A DNA stretch of 64,000 bases from JBFJKD01 sp038106145 (GTDB taxonomy: Bacteria; Pseudomonadota; Gammaproteobacteria; Pseudomonadales; Porticoccaceae): positions 142,991-206,990 of the forward strand of contig JAYODD010000004.1 in assembly GCA_038106145.1 (NCBI GenBank), given 5' to 3'. The notes under the pieces are model-generated. The model had not been told where the DNA came from, made no database searches, and was given only the letters and a program-made list of their open reading frames with translations. This document shows, in pieces, positions 1 to 8,303 of the stretch (the stretch's first letter is position 1; the number at the start of each line of letters is the position of its first letter). The translations under genes were made by a program, and so were the position numbers.

Positions 1-1611
1 AAACTGTTCACCATCGGTGTCTGCATCCGCTTCAGGAGCAAAAAGCAGATCCTCTTCATCCAGATCTATCTCTTCCAACGACGAAATATCGGGCGTTTCC
101 TCGACGACTCTCGCGGCGGGTTCTGCTTGCGCCCGACTCGGTACCGGTTCAACACGTTGCCCAAAGTCAGCGCTGTCCAGACTTTCATTCGGGTCCGCAT
201 TGCGCTGCCGGTACACCAGATAGGACACCCCCAGCACCACAAATCCAACCACCCCCGCTATGACCAGCAGATAGCCCTTGATTGCCGCGAGGAACCCCTC
301 CTCCACCGTTTCGGTTTGCACAGCTTCATCGCTGGCGGGCTGTTGCGCCGTGGGTTCGCTGCGTCCGGGTTCAGTATCTTGACCTGCGGGACTTGATACC
401 GGCTCTCCGGGCTGTGCGGCTTCCGTAGTTATCGACTCCGCCACCGCGGGTGGCTGTACTGCGTCGTCACTGTCGTCCGCGGTGGTTGCTTCTACTCCAG
501 CCGCCAGTTGCGCGGCGCGTAATTCATCGTCGCCGATTTCAACCAGGCGATCCAATTTAAGCTGTTCCTCGAGATTGGCAAGGCGGGCCTTTAATTCGCT
601 ATTCTCGCGGCGCATTTTGTCCGCTTCTTCCTGGGCGATGGCAAGCTCATTTTGCAAGACCTCCACGGACCCAGTACCGACCAGGCTACCCTCGCCACCA
701 ACCGCGGCGACGGAATCCGACGTTTCCTCGGCCGCAGTCCCGGGTGCCGACAGGCGCAGGCGACCATCACCGGATGCCGTGCGGACTCCTGACACACCGC
801 TACGGGACGACGCATCGAGCTGCGGGCCAGCGCTATCGCGCCACTCCTGAGTCTGTGTGGCGACTATTTGTACCGCCTGGCGGTGCTCGGTTGCACCAAA
901 TTCCGACGCATCGGGCATCCGTAGAACAGCGCCCTTGCGCAGCAAATTAATGTTGCCGTCAATAAACGCCTCCGGATTCAACCGGTGTATGGCGATGACC
1001 GCCTGCTGTACCGTCGCGTTGTCCGGGCGGGCGCGATTGGCAATCTGCCACAGGGTATCTCCGGACTGCACCTGGTAGTCACCCGAAATATTTAGGTTCC
1101 TTGATACGCTGCTAACAGATGATGTTGCACCGCTACTGGATGTTTGCCGTGTTGGCTGCCGCGAAGCGCTTTGCGCCGCGGCCACGGACTTTCCCACGGG
1201 TTTATCCGTAGCGTAAACCGGCAGGTCGAGAAGCACTGTGTACTCCCGTAGTAAACGCCCGGAGGACCATTGCACGTCCAGCAGGAAGTCCAGATAGGGC
1301 TCGCGAATTGGTTTGCGGGAAGTGATCCGGATTACCGGCGCTGCCGCATTACTTACATCCACTTTGAAACGCATATCCACCAGGTGAAATGCGCGCTCCA
1401 GCCCCGCCCGATTAAAATCTTCCTCGGAAGCCAGGCTGGCAAGAATTTCGGTGGCGCCGAGATCGCCCACGCTAAGCAGGCGAATTTCGGCGTCGAGGGG
1501 TTCATTCAGCGCGGAATTAAGTTTAATTTCCCCCAGCCCCAGGGCCAACGCCCCTTGCGAAGTCGCGAGTATTACCAGGCCAAACCAGCAGGATATTGTT
1601 CGCAGCGTCAT
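1..1611 (-). CDS. fimV: FimV-type polar motility/peptidoglycan-binding protein, N-terminal part
   Basis: Reading back from an ATG at 1611, the frame is open to the window edge, so only about 537 N-terminal residues are present. I see a signal peptide, then a FimV N-terminal domain beginning with GLGEIKLNSALNEPLDAEI, which is diagnostic. A LysM motif follows (GDYQVQSGDTLWQIANRA, around 1080-1030). After that come a coiled-coil stretch (EEADKMRRENSELKARL), an acidic Pro/Ala/Glu linker, one transmembrane helix (about 300-220) and an acidic cytoplasmic start. Known role of the family: FimV is an inner-membrane hub that binds peptidoglycan through LysM and organises cell poles, type IV pili and type II secretion. 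It lies downstream of usg, as in Pseudomonas. The C-terminal FimV domain is off the window. Confidence 0.93.
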   Translation of the reverse strand, partial: MTLRTISCWFGLVILATSQGALALGLGEIKLNSALNEPLDAEIRLLSVGDLGATEILASLASEEDFNRAGLERAFHLVDMRFKVDVSNAAAPVIRITSRKPIREPYLDFLLDVQWSSGRLLREYTVLLDLPVYATDKPVGKSVAAAQSASRQPTRQTSSSGATSSVSSVSRNLNISGDYQVQSGDTLWQIANRARPDNATVQQAVIAIHRLNPEAFIDGNINLLRKGAVLRMPDASEFGATEHRQAVQIVATQTQEWRDSAGPQLDASSRSGVSGVRTASGDGRLRLSAPGTAAEETSDSVAAVGGEGSLVGTGSVEVLQNELAIAQEEADKMRRENSELKARLANLEEQLKLDRLVEIGDDELRAAQLAAGVEATTADDSDDAVQPPAVAESITTEAAQPGEPVSSPAGQDTEPGRSEPTAQQPASDEAVQTETVEEGFLAAIKGYLLVIAGVVGFVVLGVSYLVYRQRNADPNESLDSADFGQRVEPVPSRAQAEPAARVVEETPDISSLEEIDLDEEDLLFAPEADADTDGEQF

Positions 1612-1711
1612 GTCCTTCTACCTTTTTCTTGTCCCGAAACTGAATGTTGCCCAGCCCTACGAGCATCAGCCAAGCATACAACTCACCGTAATATACAGGC
1701 CTAAGTATTTA

Positions 1712-2767
1712 TTACAAATAAGATTTTATCAACATCTCAACCAGACGCACGCTGTTCATTGCGGCACCATTTCGTAAATTATCGGACACAATCCACAAAT
1801 TAAGACCTTTTTCGCTAAACGGGTCGGCCCGTAAGCGGCCGACCAGCACGCCATTTGTCTCGGATGCATCTTCCGCCGGAGTCGGATACGTGCTTGCCCC
1901 ATTCCCATCTATCAGGGTCACGTCCTGCGCCTTCTTTAACAGTTGACGTAATTCACTAACAGCCAAAGGATAGAGGGTTTCCAGGTGAACGGCGAGGGCG
2001 TGACCGTGGAATACGGGCACCTGAACACAGGTGGCGCTGATACCAATTGACGCATCAGCCAGCAATCTGCGGGTCTCGGCCACCAGCTGTAACTCTGCGG
2101 AAGCATGCCCCAGTTCGTCGAACATGCCGATGCAGGGCAATAAGTTGAAGGCGATCTGCCGAGGAAACACTCCGCCTTCCGGCACGGGCAGTCCATTCAA
2201 TAGCGCTGCGGTTTGTCCAGCCAGCGCCGCGATGCCCCCACGTCCGGCCCCCGACACCGACTGATAGGTCGCGATCTGGATGTTGGCGATGCCCACCTCT
2301 GCCTGAATCGGTGCCAACACTGCTGCCAACTGGGTAGCGACAGCCCCTGGAACGGCAACCAGACCACGCGCCGAATAGCCGGCCAAGTCGTCGGGATTAA
2401 CGTTGTACACCACCAACGGAATCTCCGTATCCGCGGCAAATTGTCCACTACAGTCGATAACAACGCAGCCCACCTCCGTGGCGCGCGCCACGTGGGCGAT
2501 GGAAACCGCGGGGTTAGCTGCGAACAATGCCACCCCCACCCGCGAAAAATCAAACCCGGAAATCCCTTCGACCAGCAAGGGCTTGTTGCCAAACAGTACC
2601 GTTTCGCCACTGGAAGCGTCGCTGGCCACCGGGTGAATGGTTTTTCTGGTAAAGCCCCGCGCTGCCAGCAATTCCAGGATAGCTCCGCCCACCGCGCCGG
2701 TGGCGCCCACCACGGCAATATCCACCCCCGCGCTGTCCGCCGGCCCTCGTGCGTTATCGGCGTCCAA
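1712..2767 (-). CDS. usg: Aspartate-semialdehyde dehydrogenase-like protein (Usg)
   Basis: 351 aa. The N-terminal Rossmann motif (VAVVGATGAVGGAILELL-like) and overall layout are those of the Asd superfamily, but the nucleophile region reads VPGAVATQL where catalytic Asd has a Cys-containing PNCST motif. The active-site Cys is replaced by Ala, so the protein is probably not an active dehydrogenase. Usg proteins sit between asd and fimV in many gammaproteobacteria; their function is unknown. I chose the TTG start at 2767 because it follows the asd stop codon directly and has GGAGAAG in front of it. A GTG 15 codons further in is an alternative. It is co-transcribed with asd. Confidence 0.88.
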   Translation of the reverse strand: MDADNARGPADSAGVDIAVVGATGAVGGAILELLAARGFTRKTIHPVASDASSGETVLFGNKPLLVEGISGFDFSRVGVALFAANPAVSIAHVARATEVGCVVIDCSGQFAADTEIPLVVYNVNPDDLAGYSARGLVAVPGAVATQLAAVLAPIQAEVGIANIQIATYQSVSGAGRGGIAALAGQTAALLNGLPVPEGGVFPRQIAFNLLPCIGMFDELGHASAELQLVAETRRLLADASIGISATCVQVPVFHGHALAVHLETLYPLAVSELRQLLKKAQDVTLIDGNGASTYPTPAEDASETNGVLVGRLRADPFSEKGLNLWIVSDNLRNGAAMNSVRLVEMLIKSYL

Positions 2768-3886
2768 TTACTTCTCCAGCAAAATGCGCAACATGCGCCG
2801 CAACGGTTCGGCCGCGCCCCACAACAACTGGTCGCCCACGGTAAATGCCGACAGGTATTTTGCGCCCATATTCATCTTGCGCAAGCGACCCACAGGCACG
2901 GTCATCGTACCGGTCACAGCAGCCGGGCTAAGCTCCCGCAGGCTGTCCTCGCGATGATTCGGCACCACCTTCACCCAGGAATTCGCCCGAGCCAACATAT
3001 CCTCGATTTCGTCGAGAGGCACATCCTGCGTTAATTTCAGGGTCAGGGCCTGGCTGTGACTGCGCATTGCGCCGATCCGCACGCAGATGCCGTCGAATGG
3101 AATCGGATCCTGTTCGCGCCCCAGAATTTTGTTGGTCTCTGCCTGCCCTTTCCATTCTTCCCTGCTCTGACCGCTGTCCAGCTCGCTATCTATCCAGGGC
3201 AACAAACTCCCCGCCAGGGGGTAGCCAAAGCGCTCGACGGGAAATTGCTCGCTACCCATCACCGAGGCCACCTTGCGGTCCAACTCCAGAATCGCGGAAT
3301 CGGCATCCTTTAATTCTCCGGCCACCGCGCCATGTATCACTCCCATTTGAGCAATCAGCTCGCGCATATTCTGCGCCCCGGCACCGGAGGCGGCCTGATA
3401 GGTCATGGCGCTGGCCCACTCCACCAGCCCGCGCTTAAATAATCCCCCCAAAGCCATCAGCATCAAACTGACCGTGCAATTGCCGCCGATATAATTCTTG
3501 ATGCCCCGCGCCAGACCGGCCTGAATCACATCGAGATTGACAGGGTCGAGAATAATCAGCGCGTCATCGTCCATTCGCAGCGACGAAGCGGCGTCGATCC
3601 AGTAACCCTGCCAGCCCCGCGCCCGCAGTTGGGGATAGATTGCCTTGGTGTAATCGCCCCCTTGACAGGTAACGACAGCGTCGAGGGAGGCCAATGCGTC
3701 CAGATCATGGGCATCCACCAGAACACTGCCATCGAGGGGGCCCGCCCCACCGATCTGGGACGTCGTAAAAAACACCGGCTCAATATTCCTGCGCGCCAGT
3801 TCGGCAAAATCCTGCTCGGCTTCCATACGCGCCATCAGCACCGAGCCAACCATACCTCTCCAGCCTATAAAACCTATTTTATTCAT
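2768..3886 (-). CDS. asd: Aspartate-semialdehyde dehydrogenase
   Basis: 372 aa, close to the usual length of gammaproteobacterial Asd (about 367-370). It reduces aspartyl phosphate with NADPH to aspartate semialdehyde, the branch point for Lys/diaminopimelate, Thr and Met. The N-terminus carries IGFIGWRGMVGSVLMARM, the NADP-binding loop. The catalytic Cys is in GGNCTVSLML, and YQAASGAGAQNMREL is the conserved substrate loop. The ATG at 3886 is preceded by AT-rich sequence. It lies between leuB and usg on the same strand, the arrangement found in Pseudomonas. Confidence 0.97.
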   Translation of the reverse strand: MNKIGFIGWRGMVGSVLMARMEAEQDFAELARRNIEPVFFTTSQIGGAGPLDGSVLVDAHDLDALASLDAVVTCQGGDYTKAIYPQLRARGWQGYWIDAASSLRMDDDALIILDPVNLDVIQAGLARGIKNYIGGNCTVSLMLMALGGLFKRGLVEWASAMTYQAASGAGAQNMRELIAQMGVIHGAVAGELKDADSAILELDRKVASVMGSEQFPVERFGYPLAGSLLPWIDSELDSGQSREEWKGQAETNKILGREQDPIPFDGICVRIGAMRSHSQALTLKLTQDVPLDEIEDMLARANSWVKVVPNHREDSLRELSPAAVTGTMTVPVGRLRKMNMGAKYLSAFTVGDQLLWGAAEPLRRMLRILLEK

Positions 3887-3940
3887 ATATTTAAATTCAT
3901 TAATTAATGTTAAAAATAAAGTTTAAACCTGTCGTCTCTG

Positions 3941-5023
3941 TCATCCTGCCGCCAGGTTCGAGAGTACCGCAGCCCCCATTTCCCGGGTACCTGCCCCGGT
4001 GGTTCCCGGGTCGGCAATATCCGCGGTGCGCAAACCCTGATCCAGTGTTGCGCCCACTGCCTGCTCGATGGCGCAGGCCGCATCGTCCCGGTGCAACGAA
4101 TAACGCAACAGCATCGCCACGGATAGAATGGTGGCCAGCGGATTGGCGACATTCTGTCCAGCGATGTCCGGCGCTGAGCCGTGGCACGGTTCGTACATAC
4201 CTTTGCCGTTGGCATCCAGCGACGCGGAGGGCAACATGCCAATGGAGCCGGTCAGCATGGCCGCCTGATCGGAGAGAATATCGCCGAACATATTACCGGT
4301 AACGATCACATCGAACTGTTTCGGTTGCCGCACCAATTGCATGGCCGCATTGTCTACATACATATGGCTCAACGTCACATCCGGGTACTGCGCCGCCAGC
4401 TCGGTCATCACCTCGCGCCACAGAATAGTGACCTCCAGCACATTCGCCTTGTCCACCGAACACAGCTTCTTGCCGCGCTGACGAGCGGCTGCAAAGGCAA
4501 CATGACCAATGCGCCGAATCTCCGCTTCACTGTACACGTAAGTGTTGTAACCCTGTTGTTCGCCATTGGTCAGGGTGCGAATGCCACGGGGTTCGCCAAA
4601 ATAAATACCACCGGTCAATTCCCGCACCAGCAAAATATCCAGCCCACTGACCACCTCGGGTTTTAACGAAGAGGCACCCACCAGTTGCGGATAGAGAATT
4701 GCGGGGCGCAGATTGGCAAACAGGCCGAGTCCGGCACGCAACCCGAGCAAGCCCTTTTCCGGGCGCAGAGTGCGGTCGATAGTGTCCCACTGTGGACCGC
4801 CCACGGCGCCGAGTAAAATGGCGTCGGCCCGCTGTGCCTGGTGCAAAGTAGCATCCGGCAGGGGTACGCCCGTGGCATCGATGGCGGCACCGCCGACCAG
4901 ACCATCCACCAACCGCAGGCCGAGATTAAAACGGCGATCCACCGCTTCCAGCACTGCCACCGCCTGCGCCATAATTTCCGGACCAATACCATCGCCCGGC
5001 AATACTAAAATTTCCGAAGTCAA
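3941..5023 (-). CDS. leuB: 3-isopropylmalate dehydrogenase
   Basis: 360 aa, full length. It oxidises and decarboxylates 3-isopropylmalate to 2-oxoisocaproate with NAD in leucine synthesis. Visible signatures are LPGDGIGPEIM at the N-terminus, the metal and substrate segment GNMFGDILSDQAAML, and the NAD-binding segment EPCHGSAPDIAGQNVANPLA. The start is a TTG at 5023; I accept it because AGGAGAG lies just upstream at ideal spacing and the family N-terminus begins there. It is 33 bases downstream of leuD, in the leuCDB-asd-usg run. Confidence 0.97.
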   Translation of the reverse strand: MTSEILVLPGDGIGPEIMAQAVAVLEAVDRRFNLGLRLVDGLVGGAAIDATGVPLPDATLHQAQRADAILLGAVGGPQWDTIDRTLRPEKGLLGLRAGLGLFANLRPAILYPQLVGASSLKPEVVSGLDILLVRELTGGIYFGEPRGIRTLTNGEQQGYNTYVYSEAEIRRIGHVAFAAARQRGKKLCSVDKANVLEVTILWREVMTELAAQYPDVTLSHMYVDNAAMQLVRQPKQFDVIVTGNMFGDILSDQAAMLTGSIGMLPSASLDANGKGMYEPCHGSAPDIAGQNVANPLATILSVAMLLRYSLHRDDAACAIEQAVGATLDQGLRTADIADPGTTGAGTREMGAAVLSNLAAG

Positions 5024-5056
5024 ATTATCTCTCCTGCGCCAGCTAGTTGAAGCGTA

Positions 5057-5713
5057 TTACGATGAGCGGGTGATCGCACCGAACAGCCAGGGACACTGCG
5101 CTTGCCACTGTTTTTCAAAACGGCGAATTTTATCCTCCTGCTGCAAGGTCAAGCCAATATCATCCAGACCATTTAACAGGCAATGTTTGCGAAACTCGTC
5201 CACCACAAAAGATAATTGCGTGCCGTCGGGGCGCACCACGGTTTGCGTCGCCAGATCCACCGTCAGGCAATACCCCTCCTGCTCCCCGAGTTCGTTAAAC
5301 AACTGTTCTACTTCAGCCTCGTCCAGCACCAGGGGGAGCAGTCCATTTTTGAAACAGTTGTTATAGAAAATATCCGCAAAACTGGGCGCAATTATCACTC
5401 GAAAGCCCGCATCCGCCAATGCCCAGGGGGCGTGCTCACGGCTTGACCCACAGCCAAAATTACGTCTCGCCAACAGGATGGACGCCCCCCGGTAACGTGG
5501 CCAGTTGAGGGGAAAATCCGGATTTAAGGGGCGCTTGCTCGCATCCTGTCCCGGCACGCCCTGATCCAGATAGCGTAACTCGTCGAATAAATTGGGACCA
5601 AACCCGCTGCGTTTTATTGATTTCAAAAACTGCTTGGGAATGATCATGTCCGTGTCGACATTGGCGCGATCCAGGGGCGCCACCAGACCCCGGTGTACAG
5701 TAAAAGGTGTCAT
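5057..5713 (-). CDS. leuD: 3-isopropylmalate dehydratase small subunit
   Basis: 218 aa. It forms the isopropylmalate isomerase with LeuC, interconverting 2- and 3-isopropylmalate. The N-terminus GLVAPLDRANVDTDMIIPKQ and the segment FGCGSSREHAPWAL are family signatures. I chose the ATG at 5713, which overlaps the leuC stop as ATGA and so suggests translational coupling. A longer form from 5737 would overlap leuC more deeply and lacks family support. Confidence 0.96.
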   Translation of the reverse strand: MTPFTVHRGLVAPLDRANVDTDMIIPKQFLKSIKRSGFGPNLFDELRYLDQGVPGQDASKRPLNPDFPLNWPRYRGASILLARRNFGCGSSREHAPWALADAGFRVIIAPSFADIFYNNCFKNGLLPLVLDEAEVEQLFNELGEQEGYCLTVDLATQTVVRPDGTQLSFVVDEFRKHCLLNGLDDIGLTLQQEDKIRRFEKQWQAQCPWLFGAITRSS

Positions 5714-7149
5714 CGGTCTGCTCCATTTCTGCTCCACTCTCGCACATCGACAAAATGCCCGGCGACAGCAGCGGCGGCTGCCATGGCTGGACTCACCAGG
5801 TGGGTTCGTCCACCCTTGCCCTGGCGCCCCTCAAAGTTACGGTTGGAGGTCGAGGCGCAGTGCTCGCCTTCTCCCAATTTATCTGCGTTCATGGCCAGAC
5901 ACATGGAACAGCCCGGTTCGCGCCACTCCAAACCTGCGTCCAGAAAAATGCGGTGCAGCCCTTCGACCTCCGCCTGCACTTTTACCGCCTGAGAGCCGGG
6001 AACGACCATCGCCTGCTTGACTGACCCGGCCACTTTGCGACCACGCACCACGTCCGCCGCCGCGCGCAAATCCTCCAGCCGGGAATTGGTGCAGGAACCG
6101 ATAAACACGCGATCCACGGGAATGTCAGTGATCGGCATACCGGCCCTTAAGCCCATGTATTGCAATGCCCGTTGCATTCCTTCCCGCTTGCCGCTATCCG
6201 TTTCAGCAGCGGGATCCGGCACCGCGGATCCCACCGGCACCACCATTTCCGGCGAGGTGCCCCAACTCACCTGAGGTTCGATATCCTCGCCGCGCATTTC
6301 TACAACGGCGTCGAAAACCGCGTCCTCATCGCTAACCAGCGTGCGCCAATAAGCAACCGCCCGGGACCAGTCTTCGCCCTGGGGTGTGTAACGGCGACCC
6401 TCGACGTAATTTATCGTCACCTCATCTACCGCCACCATACCCACGCGGGCACCCGCCTCGATGGCCATATTACACACAGTCATGCGGCCTTCCATGCTCA
6501 TATGGCGCAGTACTTCACCGCCAAACTCGATGGCGTAGCCGGAGCCACCGGCCGTACCGATCTTGCCGATTACCGCCAGCACCAAATCTTTTGGCGTAAC
6601 CCCTGCCCCCAACTGGCCGTCCACCCGCACCAGCATATTCTTCATTTTCTGCGCAATCAGGCATTGAGTGGCGAGCACATGCTCCACCTCCGAGGTCCCG
6701 ATGCCGTGGGCGAGCGCCCCCAACGCGCCGTGGGTGGCTGTGTGGGAATCCCCGCACACCACGGTCATCCCGGGCAGGGTCGCGCCCTGTTCCGGCCCGA
6801 TAACATGCACGATGCCCTGCCCCGGATCGTTAATCTTGTGCTCCACAATCCCGTACTCGTCGCAGTTGTCGTCCAGCGTCCTCACCTGCAGGCGCGATAT
6901 TTCATCGGCAATGGCGTCAACGCCCCCCGCCCGCTCCCGCGCATCCGTGGACACGTTATGATCCGGGGTGGCCAGATTGGCGTCGATGCGCCAGGGTTTG
7001 CGTCCCGCCATGCGCAGGCCTTCGAAAGCCTGCGGGGACGTCACCTCGTGCAACAAATGCCGATCGATATAAATCAGCGCCGAACCGTCGGCGCGCTGCT
7101 CCACCAAATGGGCGTCCCAGAGCTTGTCGTACAATGTTTTACCAGCCAT
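5710..7149 (-). CDS. leuC: 3-isopropylmalate dehydratase large subunit
   Basis: 479 aa, aconitase-family catalytic subunit carrying the 4Fe-4S cluster. The cluster cysteines are visible in FIGSCTNSRLEDLRAAA and in EPGCSMCLAMNADKL. The N-terminus starts with AGKTLYDKLWDAHLV, so I take the ATG at 7149 rather than the upstream GTG-type extension to 7170. It is the first gene of the leu-asd-usg group and is transcribed divergently from the LysR gene at 7269. Confidence 0.97.
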   Translation of the reverse strand: MAGKTLYDKLWDAHLVEQRADGSALIYIDRHLLHEVTSPQAFEGLRMAGRKPWRIDANLATPDHNVSTDARERAGGVDAIADEISRLQVRTLDDNCDEYGIVEHKINDPGQGIVHVIGPEQGATLPGMTVVCGDSHTATHGALGALAHGIGTSEVEHVLATQCLIAQKMKNMLVRVDGQLGAGVTPKDLVLAVIGKIGTAGGSGYAIEFGGEVLRHMSMEGRMTVCNMAIEAGARVGMVAVDEVTINYVEGRRYTPQGEDWSRAVAYWRTLVSDEDAVFDAVVEMRGEDIEPQVSWGTSPEMVVPVGSAVPDPAAETDSGKREGMQRALQYMGLRAGMPITDIPVDRVFIGSCTNSRLEDLRAAADVVRGRKVAGSVKQAMVVPGSQAVKVQAEVEGLHRIFLDAGLEWREPGCSMCLAMNADKLGEGEHCASTSNRNFEGRQGKGGRTHLVSPAMAAAAAVAGHFVDVREWSRNGADR

Positions 7150-7268
7150 ATAGGCCTCCACTTGCGGCAACAGCTAATTAGCACAAAGTTTAGAGCCAGC
7201 CTATAAATAAAACAAATTTATATTTTCTATAATTTACATTCCATATTAGAATTTGTTAATATTTTTCG
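7150..7268. promoter_or_regulatory. Divergent leuC / lysR promoter region
   Basis: This 119-base AT-rich intergenic stretch separates leuC from the LysR gene and must hold promoters for both. At 7245-7260 there is an interrupted palindrome, ATTA-N8-TAAT, containing the T-N11-A pattern typical of LysR-type operators. It sits just ahead of the regulator start, where autoregulatory sites are often found. The site is a guess from pattern alone; that both promoters lie here is close to certain. Confidence 0.45.
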
Positions 7269-8159
7269 ATGGACACCCAATCACTGGAAGCTTTCATTGC
7301 CGTGGCCGAAACGGGATCGTTTTCCGAGGCGGGCACCCGTATCCATCTCACCCAACCGGCGGTTAGCAAACGCATCGCCGTACTGGAAAATCAGCTGAAT
7401 TGCCGTTTGTTTGACCGCATTGCGCGCACGGTACGACTGACCGAGTCGGGCCTGGCGCTATTGCCCAGGGCCCAGGCCATCGTGCAGGCTCTGGATGAAA
7501 CGCGGCGAACAATTCGCGATATCTCCGGGCAGGTCGCGGGCAGCCTGAGTATCGCCATCAGTCACCACATAGGCCTGCACCGGCTGCCACCGGTATTGAA
7601 AGAATTTTCCAGTCGACATCCCGCGGTGGCGTTAAACGTTGACTTCATGGATTCCGAGGTAGCCTACGACGCCGTCCTGCAGGGTCAATTTGAAATTGCG
7701 GTCATCACCCTCGCACCCTCCACCCATGCAAAAATCCTGGCGCGGGAAATTTGGCCCGACCCTTTGCAGTTAATAGTCGCCGACGATCATGCGTTAGCCC
7801 GCCAGACATCGGTCGAAATCGAGCGGCTAAGCGATTTTCGGGCTATTTTGCCCGATATGAAGACCTATACGGGACGCATGATTGCCAAATGTTTTACCGA
7901 TCGCGGCCGTGTCCTCAATGCACACATGGTGACTAACTACCTCGAAACCATCAAAATGATGGTTTCAGTAGGTCTGGGGTGGAGTATCCTCCCCGCAACC
8001 ATGGTGCAGACCAGGGAAGAACGGGGCAATCTGGTCGCGATTAAATGCAAGGATTTAACATTGAGCAGGCAATTAGGCTACATCCATCATCGCGATAAAA
8101 CGTTGTCCAACGCCGCTACGGCTTTTTTGCGCCTGCTCGAAGGTTATGGGAATGTTTAA
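7269..8159 (+). CDS. LysR-family regulator, divergent to leuC
   Basis: 296 aa, the usual LysR length. The N-terminal winged helix-turn-helix is clear (SFSEAGTRIHLTQPAVSKRI), followed by the linker helix and a periplasmic-binding-protein-like effector domain from about residue 90. Its position divergent from leuC suggests that it controls leucine biosynthesis, as proposed for the LysR gene at the same place in pseudomonads. The effector is unknown. The 144 bases after it contain no gene and presumably hold the promoter of the following cluster. Confidence 0.92.
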   Translation: MDTQSLEAFIAVAETGSFSEAGTRIHLTQPAVSKRIAVLENQLNCRLFDRIARTVRLTESGLALLPRAQAIVQALDETRRTIRDISGQVAGSLSIAISHHIGLHRLPPVLKEFSSRHPAVALNVDFMDSEVAYDAVLQGQFEIAVITLAPSTHAKILAREIWPDPLQLIVADDHALARQTSVEIERLSDFRAILPDMKTYTGRMIAKCFTDRGRVLNAHMVTNYLETIKMMVSVGLGWSILPATMVQTREERGNLVAIKCKDLTLSRQLGYIHHRDKTLSNAATAFLRLLEGYGNV

Positions 8160-8303
8160 CCAGGATCACCGGGGCACAAAAAAAATACGACACCTTATTG
8201 CCCATATTCCTGCTGGCCAGGTTCAGTCGAGTGCAACTATTTTATCCCTGTCCAACGGCTTAACTCTTTTTTCCCGCCCCCCAGCGCGCGGTAGACGTTT
8301 CGA

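Noticed and set aside
2213..3034. Plus-strand open frame of 273 codons
   Set aside because: It lies opposite usg and asd, which have clear family sequence; the composition (many His, Gln, Arg) is that of an antisense shadow.
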